Source: DASXTK01 sp036505485 (GTDB taxonomy: Bacteria; Actinomycetota; Acidimicrobiia; Acidimicrobiales; VFJN01). From it: a stretch of DNA of 18,530 nt. The position numbers and the translations under genes are program-made. The notes under the pieces were generated by a model. That model saw nothing but the letters and a program-made list of their open reading frames with translations. It was not told the origin of the DNA and made no database searches. The stretch's first letter is position 1. Each line of letters starts with the position of its first letter. Below, one piece after another: positions 1 to 7,112 of the stretch. The stretch is from assembly GCA_036505485.1 (NCBI GenBank), contig DASXTK010000302.1, forward strand, positions 1 through 18,530, in the 5' to 3' direction.

Positions 1-1025
1 GTGAGCCAGGTCGTTCCCCGCACCCGGCGCCACACCTCCTTGGCTCGTCCGGCCTGCAACGCCGAGCGGTTGGGCGAGATGATCGCCAGCCAGGTCCGCA
101 GATGGGGATCGGCCAGGTCATAGGTATCACGGCGCGAACGGAGAGGATCGACCACCCGGGTGACCAGCCCGGCTCGTTCCAGCAAGGCCAACGGCCGGCT
201 CAGGGCTCCAGTGGGTTGGCCGGCGACCCGGGCGATAGCGCTGAAGGACCGCTCGCCGCGGGCGATCGCGGCCAGGATCGTGTGGTACACACCGCGGTTG
301 GCCAAAGCCTCCACGTCGACCAGAGCAGCCTCGGCTGCGTCGAGCAGAGGCGAGGACGGGGCCAGCACCTCCTCGACCATCCAGTCGTCGAGACCGGTGG
401 AGGGAGGCTCCAGCAAGGGGCGATATCCAGGGAGGCCACCCACGGCCGCATCGATCCAGAGGGCAGCGGTGGGATCGTCGAGCTCCCAGAGCCTCGCCAG
501 GTCCGACCCGCTGAACGGGTTGGGAACGACCACCGCGGCCGAGCGGCCGTAGAGCGGGGCTCGTGGCGAAACGAGATCTCGCATCGTCGAGAGCGAGCTG
601 CCGGCAAGGACCAGGGGAGGTCCGGCCTTCCCGTCGACGTAGCGCTGCAACATGCTGGTCAGCGCTGGGGACGACTCGCTCAGATAGGGCAACTCGTCGA
701 TGACCACCACCGCGGTGTCGAGGCGCTGTAGGCGCTCGAGCGCATCGGCCCACCCCGAGAGCTGCAGCGGTCCGGCGTCGAGCCACTCACCAAGAGCCCG
801 GCCGAAGTCGTCCAGTTGCGCTGCCGACACACCGCGGATCGCCTGGTAGCGGTGACCACCTGACGCTTTGCAGACGGCGTCGAGGAGATAGGACTTACCG
901 ACCCGGCGAGGCCCGAAGACCACGGCCAGCCGCTGGCGCCGCTCGACGAATCGGCCCAGCGCCTGCCACTCGTTGTTCCGGTCCAACAGTCGCCGCGGTT
1001 TTGCAAGCACTTGCGTATGATACAT
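1..1025 (-). CDS. AAA ATPase, archaeal-ATPase/DUF234-like, partial at window edge
   Basis: The reverse strand is open from an ATG at 1025 to the window edge, giving 341 codons with no stop, so the C-terminus is missing. Visible motifs are a Walker A, GPRRVGKS (residues 38-45), a Walker B, VVVIDELPYL with D110/E111, and a sensor-like stretch LVLAGSSLSTMRDL. A later region (GALSRPLALLERAGLVTRVVD) looks like the winged-helix part of the family. These match the archaeal ATPase-like P-loop family (often paired with DUF234), whose members are typically about 450-480 aa. The role of these proteins is poorly defined; they are probably cytoplasmic DNA-linked or regulatory ATPases. The start is uncertain: no clear Shine-Dalgarno precedes the ATG, and an in-frame GTG lies five codons downstream. 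It is divergent from the vWA lipoprotein gene. Confidence 0.8.
   Translation of the reverse strand, partial: MYHTQVLAKPRRLLDRNNEWQALGRFVERRQRLAVVFGPRRVGKSYLLDAVCKASGGHRYQAIRGVSAAQLDDFGRALGEWLDAGPLQLSGWADALERLQRLDTAVVVIDELPYLSESSPALTSMLQRYVDGKAGPPLVLAGSSLSTMRDLVSPRAPLYGRSAAVVVPNPFSGSDLARLWELDDPTAALWIDAAVGGLPGYRPLLEPPSTGLDDWMVEEVLAPSSPLLDAAEAALVDVEALANRGVYHTILAAIARGERSFSAIARVAGQPTGALSRPLALLERAGLVTRVVDPLRSRRDTYDLADPHLRTWLAIISPNRSALQAGRAKEVWRRVRGTTWL
1003..1021. promoter_or_regulatory. Dyad GCAAG-CA-CTTGC and -10-like TATGAT between divergent genes
   Basis: A perfect 12-bp dyad, GCAAGCACTTGC, lies at 1003-1014, inside the first codons of the reverse-strand ATPase gene. It is followed on the plus strand by TATGAT at 1016-1021, one mismatch from a consensus -10. 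No good -35 lies at the expected distance. If used, transcription would start near 1028 and give the vWA gene an approximately 80-nt leader. The dyad could be an operator affecting one or both genes. This rests on motif reading alone. Confidence 0.3.
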
Positions 1026-1107
1026 GGCTGCTTGTAATCGTTGTCGGGAACCTGGCGAGTCGTCCTGGTCGTCGAACCCATCGACGGACGAACGGTGGAG
1101 GCGAACG

Positions 1108-2640
1108 ATGGGGATGCGACGGAACCGGATCATCGGTGTCGGTGGTGGGTTGGTGCTGCTGTTGGCGGCGTGCACTGGGGACAGTTCCGATCACGAGGCC
1201 GCGGACTCCCGAGTAGCCACCGGCGGGGACGCACAGGCCGATTCCAATGTCGGTGGCGCCGGGAACACCGACCCCGACCTCCCCGCGTTCGCCGACTATG
1301 GCGTCAACCCCGCGGTAGGGACGGCGGAGGACAACGTCTCCACCTTTGCGTTGGACGTGGACACCGGTTCGTACGCCATCAGCCGCAACTACGTGAACCA
1401 GGGATTCCTGCCGCCGCCCGAAGCGGTCCGCACCGAGGAGTTCGTCAACTACTTCCCGCAGGACTACGAGGCGCCCGCAGACGGGATCGGCATCCACGTC
1501 GACGGCACCGCGGTCCCGTTCCTCGATGATCCGAGCCATCGGGTCCTCCGGGTCGGGCTCCAGGCCGCCACGGTGGCCGACGGGAACCGCAAGCCAGCGG
1601 TGCTCACCTTCGTGGTCGACACCTCCGGGTCTATGGCGGATGCCAACAAGCTCGACATGGTGGGCCAAGCCCTCAACCGCTTGGTCGACGCCCTGCGCCC
1701 CGACGACCGGATCGGCATCGTCACCTACAGCGACACCGCCGAGGTCCGGTTGGAACCCACCCCGGTCGAGCAGGACGGCGAGATCAGGGCGGTCATCGAC
1801 GAGCTCGTGCCGCAGGAGTCCACCAACGCCGACGCCGGTCTCCGCCTGGGCTACGAGCAGGCCCGGGCCAGCCTGGACGAGGACGCCATCAACCGGGTCG
1901 TGCTGCTGTCCGATGGTGTGGCCAACGTGGACGACACCGATCCCACCAGCCTCGCTGCAGGGATCCAAGAGGCCGCGGGCGACGGGATCCAGCTGGTCAC
2001 CGTGGGCGTCGGGATGGGCACCTACAACGACGTGCTGATGGAACAGCTGGCCGACGACGGTGACGGCTTCTATGCCTACGTCGATTCCCTGCAGGAGGCC
2101 GAGAGGCTCTTCGTCCACGACCTGACCGGAACCCTCCAGGTCGTGGCCCGGGACGCCAAGGTGCAGGTGACCTTCGACCCGACCGCGGTCAGCAAGTACC
2201 GGCTGCTGGGCTTCGAGAACCGTCAGCTCGAGGACGACCAGCTGACCGACGACACGGTGGACGGCGGCGAGTTGGGGGCCGGCCACACCGTGACTGCGCT
2301 CTACGAGGTGACGTTGCCCGAGGGAGGCGTGGACGACGCCTCGGTCCTGGCCACCATCGACGTGCACTGGATCCATCCGGACACCGGCGAGCCGGCCGAC
2401 CGTACAGCCAGCCTGAGCCTCGGCGAGCTGGCCAGCTCCTTTGACCGGGCCCCCGAACGGCTGCGGCAGGACATCCTCGTGGCCGCCTTCGCCGAGCACC
2501 TGCGGGACGCACCGTGGTCCGAGGCCGTCGATGTCGGCACCGTCGCCGACAACGCCGAGGCCCTTGGACGCAGCCTGGACGACGAGGTGTTCGCCGAGTT
2601 CGCCCAACTGACCCGCATCGCCGCCAACCTGTCTGGCTGA
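1108..2640 (+). CDS. vWA-domain lipoprotein (YfbK-like)
   Basis: The encoded protein is 510 aa. The start is the ATG at 1108 because GGAGG (1097-1101) lies six bases upstream and the protein then begins with a lipoprotein signal: basic MGMRRNR, a hydrophobic core, and a lipobox LAAC with Cys22. A frame extending up to 1024 lacks these signals. The mature protein has a YfbK-type N-terminal domain (about 60-165), a von Willebrand factor A domain with MIDAS motif DTSGS (171-175), and a C-terminal DUF3520-like domain (about 355-505). Such proteins bind divalent metal through the MIDAS and are thought to mediate protein-protein contacts at the cell surface. The partner is unknown. It appears to be a single-gene transcript, and its stop lies only five bases from the convergent TetR gene's stop. 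Confidence 0.9.
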   Translation: MGMRRNRIIGVGGGLVLLLAACTGDSSDHEAADSRVATGGDAQADSNVGGAGNTDPDLPAFADYGVNPAVGTAEDNVSTFALDVDTGSYAISRNYVNQGFLPPPEAVRTEEFVNYFPQDYEAPADGIGIHVDGTAVPFLDDPSHRVLRVGLQAATVADGNRKPAVLTFVVDTSGSMADANKLDMVGQALNRLVDALRPDDRIGIVTYSDTAEVRLEPTPVEQDGEIRAVIDELVPQESTNADAGLRLGYEQARASLDEDAINRVVLLSDGVANVDDTDPTSLAAGIQEAAGDGIQLVTVGVGMGTYNDVLMEQLADDGDGFYAYVDSLQEAERLFVHDLTGTLQVVARDAKVQVTFDPTAVSKYRLLGFENRQLEDDQLTDDTVDGGELGAGHTVTALYEVTLPEGGVDDASVLATIDVHWIHPDTGEPADRTASLSLGELASSFDRAPERLRQDILVAAFAEHLRDAPWSEAVDVGTVADNAEALGRSLDDEVFAEFAQLTRIAANLSG

Positions 2641-2645
2641 TGGGT

Positions 2646-3341
2646 TCAGGAACCGACATCGGTGTGGCGCTGTTGGAGGCCGGTCAGCAGCAGTTCCAAG
2701 CCGTAGGTGAACTGGGCCTCGGGGTCGAGGATGAACAGGTGGTCGGCCATGGCCATGGTGTTGGGGAAGACGCTGGCCGGGAGTGACTCGTAGACGAGGC
2801 GCATGGCGTCGGCCTTCTGCTCCCGCAGCGCCGGCGAGCTGAGATAGGGCGCTTCGAGCGCAACCGCCCCCAGCACATAGGTGAGGAGGGACTGGAACAC
2901 CCGCGGGGTCTCGTGCTCGTCGAAGCCCACGCCCCGGAGCCAGGCCAGGGCGGCTTCGGTGGCGCGCAGGGCGTTGGGGCCGATCGGTCCGCACCGGGCC
3001 ACCAGCGGCGCCACTCCAGGATGATCCAGCAGCGTGGCCCGGAGCCGGACCGCGACGTCGCGGGCGGTGTCCACCCACGCGGCATCGGGGGACGGGCTCG
3101 GCGCGGCATCGACCAACACCGCGTCGGCCATGGCCCGGAGCAGGTCCTCCTTGGTGCGGAACTGGCCGTAGAGGGTCATGGCCCCGACCCCGAGCTCGGC
3201 CGCCAGCCGGCGCATGGACAGCTCGTCGAGGCCGTCCCGGTCGGCCAGCACGATGGCGGCCGCGACGATCTCGTCGGGCGTCAGCGCCGCCCGTCGGGTG
3301 CGGTCGCGCCGCTCGCTCGCCGGAATCGCCGCTTGCGCCAT
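2646..3341 (-). CDS. TetR/AcrR family transcriptional regulator
   Basis: The product is a 231-aa DNA-binding repressor-type protein. An N-terminal tail rich in Arg precedes the TetR helix-turn-helix at about residues 22-66, including the characteristic SMRRLAAELGVGAMTLYGQFRTKEDLL. The C-terminal part resembles the TetR_C ligand-binding domain of the TetR/ActR-type subgroup. An ATG start at 3341 with GGAAGG a few bases upstream (3346-3351) supports this N-terminus. It is transcribed away from an SDR/MDR oxidoreductase pair, the classic layout of a local repressor controlling adjacent enzymes and itself. Two dyads in the shared intergenic region are candidate operators. The ligand cannot be read from sequence. 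Confidence 0.9.
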   Translation of the reverse strand: MAQAAIPASERRDRTRRAALTPDEIVAAAIVLADRDGLDELSMRRLAAELGVGAMTLYGQFRTKEDLLRAMADAVLVDAAPSPSPDAAWVDTARDVAVRLRATLLDHPGVAPLVARCGPIGPNALRATEAALAWLRGVGFDEHETPRVFQSLLTYVLGAVALEAPYLSSPALREQKADAMRLVYESLPASVFPNTMAMADHLFILDPEAQFTYGLELLLTGLQQRHTDVGS

Positions 3342-3393
3342 CGCACCTTCCTACTTGCCTTGACAACCCGTGGGCTCGCATGGAGACTGCGGA

Positions 3394-3431
3394 CCGTACG
3401 CCGTACGGGACAGAGTACGGGCCACTGTACT
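3394..3431. promoter_or_regulatory. Two dyads, candidate TetR operators
   Basis: In the 104-bp divergent region, CCGTACG-C-CGTACGG (3394-3408) is a perfect 15-bp palindrome. Six bases further, AGTAC-N8-GTACT (3414-3431) is a second dyad sharing the GTAC core. TetR proteins bind palindromes of this size as dimers, so these are plausible operators for the adjacent TetR gene. A TTGACA at 3360-3365 could be a -35 for the SDR gene, but no convincing -10 follows at 17 bases. Confidence 0.55.
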
Positions 3432-3445
3432 GGAGGTCATCTCGC

Positions 3446-4270
3446 ATGGGTGGTGCACTTGGGGGACAGACCGCTCTCGTGACCGGCGCCAGCGGCGGCC
3501 TCGGGCAGGCCATCGCCCGACGGCTCGCCGCCGAGGGAGCCAGCCTCGTGGTCACCGGTCGCCGCCAGGAGGCGCTGGACGCCCTGGCCGCCGACATCGG
3601 CGGCACCGCGGTGGCTGCGGATCTGGCCGACCCGTCCGGCGTCGACCACCTGGTGCGGACCGTCGGCGCACCGGACATCCTGGTCGCCAACGCCGGAGTG
3701 TCCGCCGACGGCGCCCTCGACTCCTACAGCCACGACGAGCTGCGGACCGCGATCGACGTCAACCTGGCCACGCCCATGGAGCTCACCCGAGCCTTCCTCC
3801 CGGCGATGCGGGATCGGGGCAGCGGCCACCTCGTGTTCATCTCGTCGGTGTCCGGCTATGTGCCGACCCCGTTGGCCTCGGTGTACGCCGCCACCAAGTT
3901 CGGGCTGCGGGGGTTCGCCCACGCCCTGCGGGAGGAACTGCACGACAGCGCCATCGGGGTGTCGCTGGTCTCCCCCGGGTTCATCAGCGATGCCGGGATG
4001 TGGGCCGCGACCGGGCTAGACCTCCCCACCGGTCTGGGCACCAAGACCCCCGAGGACGTGGCCGCGGCGGTGGTGACCGCCATCCGGCGCGATCGCCGCG
4101 ACGTCGTGGTGGCGTCCGCCCTGCAGAGACTGGCCATTCCGCTCTATGCCCTGGCTCCAGGGCTGGTCGCCGCCATCATGCGCCGAGGCGGAGGCCACGC
4201 CGTCGCCGCTCAGGTGGCCGCGGCGCACGGACGACCCGTTAGGACTTCAACCAAAGGGGGTTCCGCATGA
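3446..4270 (+). CDS. SDR family NAD(P)-dependent oxidoreductase
   Basis: The product is a 274-aa classical short-chain dehydrogenase/reductase. The start is the ATG at 3446, preceded by GGAGGT (3432-3437) and placing the Rossmann motif TGASGGLG at residues 13-20, as usual for the family. An upstream ATG at 3380 in the same frame would add 22 residues that run through the operator region. The NAG motif (VANAGVS) and catalytic residues Ser134, Tyr147 and Lys151 (YAATK) are all present, so the enzyme should be active. The substrate is unknown; it should reduce or oxidise an alcohol/ketone using NAD(P)(H). Its stop overlaps the next gene's start (ATGA), which implies co-translation with the MDR enzyme. 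Confidence 0.9.
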   Translation: MGGALGGQTALVTGASGGLGQAIARRLAAEGASLVVTGRRQEALDALAADIGGTAVAADLADPSGVDHLVRTVGAPDILVANAGVSADGALDSYSHDELRTAIDVNLATPMELTRAFLPAMRDRGSGHLVFISSVSGYVPTPLASVYAATKFGLRGFAHALREELHDSAIGVSLVSPGFISDAGMWAATGLDLPTGLGTKTPEDVAAAVVTAIRRDRRDVVVASALQRLAIPLYALAPGLVAAIMRRGGGHAVAAQVAAAHGRPVRTSTKGGSA

Positions 4271-5232
4271 AAGCAGCGGTGTACTACGAGACCGGTGGCC
4301 CGGAGGTGTTCCGCTACGAGGACGTCGCCGACCCGCTGTGCTCGCCCGGCTTCGTCCTGGTCCGGGTGGAGGCCATCAGCATCGAGGGTGGTGACACCCT
4401 CAACCGCACCGGCGGAGCCATGACCGGGACGCCGCACATCGTCGGGTATCAGTGCGCCGGAACCATCGTCGAGGTGGGCGAGGGCGTCGAGGACCGTCAT
4501 GTGGGCCAGCGGGTCGTCGCCACCATGCTGTCGGGCTCGCACGCCGAACTGGTCGCCGTCCCCACCATCGTCACCTGGCCGCTGCCCGACGATGCCGACG
4601 TGGTCTCGTTGGCCTGCGTGCCCGTCGCCTTCGGCACCGCGCACGACTGCCTGTTCGAGTTCGGTCATCTGACCGAGGGGGAGACCGTGCTGATCCAAGC
4701 CGGGGCCAGCGGCGTGGGCGTGGCCGCGATCCAGCTGGCCAAGCAGGCCGGGGCCACGGTCCTCGCCACTGCCTCGAGCCTCGATCGGCTCGAACGCCTG
4801 CGTCCCTTGGGCCTGGACCAGGGCATCGACTACTCGGCGCCCGACTGGGTCAAGGCCGTGCGGGCGGCCACGTCGGGCGGGCGCGGGGTCGACCTGGTCG
4901 TCGACTCCATCGGCGGACCCACGCTGGCCGGGAGCGTCTCGTCGCTGGCCCACCGGGGCCGGGCCATCACCGTCGGCAATGCCGGCCGGGATCCGCAGCC
5001 GCTCGACGTGTCCTTGCTGGGGCTCGGGAACTGTTCCCTCACCGGCGTGTTCCTCGGTGGGGAGATCGTCACCGAACGGGTCCACGAGATGATCGGCGAC
5101 CTGATCGACGACGTCGCCAGCGGACGGCTCCAGGTCCTGGTCGACCGGACCTTTCCCCTCTCCGAAGCCGCCGACGCCCACGCCTTCATCGAGAGCCGGC
5201 AAGCCGTCGGCCGGGTGGTCCTCATCCCCTGA
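4267..5232 (+). CDS. MDR family NADPH:quinone oxidoreductase-like protein
   Basis: The encoded protein is 321 aa, a usual length for zinc-independent medium-chain dehydrogenase/reductases. The N-terminal GroES-like catalytic domain begins MKAAVYYETGGPEVFRYEDV. The nucleotide-binding domain has the motif AGASGVGVAAIQLAK (about residues 145-159), typical of quinone oxidoreductases. The cysteine/histidine ligands of zinc alcohol dehydrogenases are not apparent. It probably transfers hydride from NADPH to a quinone or an enone-type substrate. An AAAGGGGG ribosome binding site lies in the end of the SDR gene, and the ATG overlaps the SDR stop, so the two enzymes form one operon likely controlled by the divergent TetR protein. 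Confidence 0.9.
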   Translation: MKAAVYYETGGPEVFRYEDVADPLCSPGFVLVRVEAISIEGGDTLNRTGGAMTGTPHIVGYQCAGTIVEVGEGVEDRHVGQRVVATMLSGSHAELVAVPTIVTWPLPDDADVVSLACVPVAFGTAHDCLFEFGHLTEGETVLIQAGASGVGVAAIQLAKQAGATVLATASSLDRLERLRPLGLDQGIDYSAPDWVKAVRAATSGGRGVDLVVDSIGGPTLAGSVSSLAHRGRAITVGNAGRDPQPLDVSLLGLGNCSLTGVFLGGEIVTERVHEMIGDLIDDVASGRLQVLVDRTFPLSEAADAHAFIESRQAVGRVVLIP

Positions 5233-5242
5233 GCCGGCGGTG

Positions 5243-5259
5243 GCTAGCGGGTCGCTAGC
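5243..5259. promoter_or_regulatory. Paired GCTAGC repeats upstream of the sigma factor gene
   Basis: Two copies of the palindromic hexamer GCTAGC (5243-5248 and 5254-5259) are separated by five bases, 11 bp centre to centre. They lie in the 53-bp gap between the MDR stop and the ECF sigma start. The spacing is close to one helical turn, which fits a protein-binding site or part of the promoter. No standard ECF -35/-10 pair could be assigned with confidence. Confidence 0.3.
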
Positions 5260-5285
5260 AGGCGGATCTTTACCGTCCGAACCGC

Positions 5286-5861
5286 GTGATCAGGGCGGCG
5301 GAAAGGACGGCGGTCCGGGCTCCGGCGGATCCCGACGGGGAGTTGGCCCGGCGGTTCGCGGCTGGGGACACCGGTGCGGTACGGGAGATGTACGCCCGCT
5401 GGTCCGGGCCGGTCTACACCGTGGCGATCAGCCGGCTGGGCTATCGGCACCTGGCCGAGGAGGCCCTGCAGGAGACATTCGTCAAGGCCTGGCAGGCGTA
5501 CGACAACTTCGATCCCCGGCGGGGCCTGGGTCCCTGGCTCTACACCATCGCCCGCCGGGTGGCGTTGGACATCGCCCGGCGGGAGCGCCGCCGGCCCATC
5601 ACCACCACGTTGTCGGATACGGCAGAGGCACCGGACGCCACCACGCTGAGCCAGGCCTGGGAGGAGTGGGAGGTTCGCTGCGCGCTGCGTGATCTCCCGG
5701 GCGACGAGCGGGAGCTGGTCCGACTGACCCACTACGTGGGGCTGAGCCAGTCCCAGATCGCCGACCAGCTCGGCCTGCCGATCGGCACCGTGAAGTCCCG
5801 GATCCACCGCGCCCATCGGCGCCTGGCCGACCGGCTCGGACATCTGCGGGTGAGGGCGTGA
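5286..5861 (+). CDS. ECF-type RNA polymerase sigma factor
   Basis: The encoded protein is 191 aa with the two-domain layout of extracytoplasmic-function sigma factors. Sigma region 2 spans about residues 33-103 (YARWSGPVYTVAISR, then EEALQETFVKAWQAYDNFD and PWLYTIARRVALDIARR). Region 4 spans about 131-185, with a helix-turn-helix LSQSQIADQLGLPIGTVKSRIHRA. It should direct RNA polymerase to a stress regulon. The GTG at 5286 is the only suitable start before region 2, although no clear ribosome binding site precedes it, so the message may be leaderless or the start may be coupled to upstream translation. Its stop overlaps the start of the next gene (GTGA), the normal arrangement for a sigma factor and its cognate anti-sigma factor. 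Confidence 0.92.
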   Translation: MIRAAERTAVRAPADPDGELARRFAAGDTGAVREMYARWSGPVYTVAISRLGYRHLAEEALQETFVKAWQAYDNFDPRRGLGPWLYTIARRVALDIARRERRRPITTTLSDTAEAPDATTLSQAWEEWEVRCALRDLPGDERELVRLTHYVGLSQSQIADQLGLPIGTVKSRIHRAHRRLADRLGHLRVRA

Positions 5862-6490
5862 GCCCCGCCGACCGGGACCACTCCGACGCCGTGGCCGGCT
5901 ATCTGGGGACCGGCGTCGATCCCGGTCTGCCGGCGCCGGAGCTTGTGCGGCTCGACCTGACGCGGTCGGTGCTCAGCCGGGCCGCGACCTGGGCCAACCC
6001 GCCTCCGGAGCTGGTCGACGCCCTCCTCGACCGGATCGCTATCGGGCGGGGTGCAGGCCGTCGGAGCCCGGTCCGGTCCATCGCCCTCGGGACGCTGGCC
6101 GCGGCCGTGCTGGTCGTGGTCGGTCTGCTGGCGGCCGACCGGCTCGGACGACCCGACCCCGAGCGGCAGGTGGCGCTGGCCGGAACCGAGCTGGCGCCAG
6201 ACGCCAGTGCGACCGCCACCCTCCGGGACACCCCCAGCGGTGTGTCCATCCGCCTACAGATCGTCGGACTGGTGCCGGCCCCGCTCGGCTTCTACTACCA
6301 GGGCTGGGTGACCGGACCCGCCGGATCCGTTCCCATCGGGACGTTCCACCTCCGGGAAGGCGACGACGAGCCCGTCGACCTGTGGTCCGGCGTGGATCTG
6401 TCCGACTACCCCACCCTCACGGTCACCCTCGAACCCGAAGACGGCAACCCAGCGTCGTCAGGACAACGAGTCCTCACCTCACAGCCGTAA
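5858..6490 (+). CDS. Membrane-anchored anti-sigma factor, RskA-like C-terminal domain
   Basis: The product is a 210-aa protein with a cytoplasmic N-terminus (1-73), one transmembrane helix (about 74-94, IALGTLAAAVLVVVGLL) and an extracytoplasmic domain. The latter resembles the RskA/anti-sigma-K C-terminal domain (YYQGWVTGPAGSVPIGTFHL, and TLTVTLEPEDG near the end). Overlap with the ECF sigma gene supports the role: it would hold the sigma factor at the membrane until a signal releases it. Unusually, the N-terminus has no HxxxCxxC zinc motif and the whole protein has no cysteine. The N-terminal anti-sigma segment is therefore a different type, or degenerate. The stop codon sits in the first bases of a strong hairpin. 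Confidence 0.8.
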   Translation: MSPADRDHSDAVAGYLGTGVDPGLPAPELVRLDLTRSVLSRAATWANPPPELVDALLDRIAIGRGAGRRSPVRSIALGTLAAAVLVVVGLLAADRLGRPDPERQVALAGTELAPDASATATLRDTPSGVSIRLQIVGLVPAPLGFYYQGWVTGPAGSVPIGTFHLREGDDEPVDLWSGVDLSDYPTLTVTLEPEDGNPASSGQRVLTSQP

Positions 6491-6533
6491 TTGGGACAGA
6501 AACGCCGCTCTATGCGGCTTTTCGGTCCCAATT
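6489..6533 (+). terminator. 45-nt near-perfect hairpin at the end of the sigma/anti-sigma operon
   Basis: AATTGGGAC (6489-6497) pairs with GTCCCAATT (6525-6533), GAAA with TTTC, and GCCGC with GCGGC. There are only two single mismatches, and the loop is TCTAT (6509-6513). The left arm begins on the last two bases of the anti-sigma stop codon. No separate U-tract follows, so it is a strong-stem rather than canonical rho-independent terminator. Confidence 0.7.
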
Positions 6534-6842
6534 TCGGGGTAGGAGCTCGACGGTTCGCGCCCAAAACGGCCGGGGCCGGGCCCTGCCAACAAGCAAATGG
6601 GACCCGGCCGCGGCGGCGGCCCCAACCACACGGCCGAAGACCGAGGCCGGGGTTCGGGTTCACTAGGCCCGCCCCGGCGGGAGTCGCAGATTCGAGGCTA
6701 TCCGAGGGCCACTACCAGGGGTACTCTCGACCTCACATAACGAGGGTGTGCATTCCCTCTCCGCTATGCATCGTGCATCGTGGAGCGGGGATCACTACCC
6801 CGATCCATAGGCACGGTGCTTGTTCACTGGAGGACAACTCCG
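6534..6842. other. Non-coding stretch with GC-rich hairpins
   Basis: I see no convincing gene here. It holds two further potential RNA hairpins. In one (6569-6614), GCCG, GGCCGGG and CCC pair with GGG, CCCGGCC and CGGC around a 15-nt loop. In the other (6646-6678), GCCGGGG and CGGG pair with CCCG and CCCCGGC, with a 2-nt bulge and a 9-nt loop. A short stem CGGGG/CCCCG lies at 6786-6802. The segment just after 6720 is less GC-rich (ACCTCACATAACGAGG) and may hold the promoter of the small gene at 6843, but no clear -35/-10 pair was identified. Confidence 0.4.
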
Positions 6843-7061
6843 ATGCCAACAAGCAACAGGTCTCATGGGTCGGGACGCGATCGGCGTCGCTCTCTCAGCT
6901 ATGTCCAGCGCATGGAGCGGAGGGCCAGACTGGTGCGGGCAACGTTCGCACCATGGATGGCCATTCCGGTCGATTTGCGCCGGGTGCTGCTCGGAGCGGT
7001 CGTGATCGTCGGCCTCGAGCTCGTTGGTTTGTCAGAGTGGATCACCAAAGTGATCGGCTGA
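6843..7061 (+). CDS. Small hypothetical single-pass membrane protein
   Basis: This is a 72-aa open frame that I do not recognise. The ATG at 6843 is preceded by GGAGG (6829-6833) nine bases upstream. The protein is strongly basic at the N-terminus (many Arg/Ser up to about residue 35) and ends with a hydrophobic helix (about 48-62, LLGAVVIVGLELVGL) followed by SEWITKVIG. This would give a small membrane protein with a basic cytoplasmic tail. It stands alone between hairpins (6569-6678 upstream, 7080-7106 downstream). The ribosome binding site, hydrophobic segment and downstream terminator support a real gene, but shortness and lack of a family keep confidence moderate. Confidence 0.5.
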   Translation: MPTSNRSHGSGRDRRRSLSYVQRMERRARLVRATFAPWMAIPVDLRRVLLGAVVIVGLELVGLSEWITKVIG

Positions 7062-7079
7062 CAGATCGGCGAGTAGGTC

Positions 7080-7106
7080 GAGGGGGTTGGGAAGACCAGC
7101 CCCCTC
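7080..7106. terminator. Bidirectional terminator-like hairpin between convergent genes
   Basis: GAGGGGGTTGG (7080-7090) pairs with CCAGCCCCCTC (7096-7106) with one G-U pair and a GAAGA loop. It lies 18 bases after the small membrane gene's stop and 6 bases beyond the stop of the reverse-strand UvrA-like gene, so it can serve both transcripts. Confidence 0.65.
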
Positions 7107-7112
7107 GCCGCG

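Noticed and set aside
1..1025. The P-loop ATPase as part of a defence system
   Set aside because: No nuclease, helicase, methylase or toxin gene lies next to it in the window, and the family occurs widely outside defence loci. The left side is not visible.
895..3690. A reverse-strand open frame of over 900 codons across the vWA and TetR genes
   Set aside because: It is antisense to a well-supported lipoprotein gene for most of its length, its translation is low-complexity Gly/Arg/Val-rich, and it matches no family; it is a by-product of GC-rich codon use.
6660..6720. A possible tRNA (TTCGAGGC-like T-loop fragment)
   Set aside because: No acceptor stem, anticodon arm or D-arm could be paired around it.
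6584..6856. Direct repeat TGCCAACAAGCAA at 6584-6596 and 6844-6856
   Set aside because: One copy is in a hairpin loop, the other spans the start codon of the small gene. No flanking similarity or further copy was seen, so chance is the simplest explanation.
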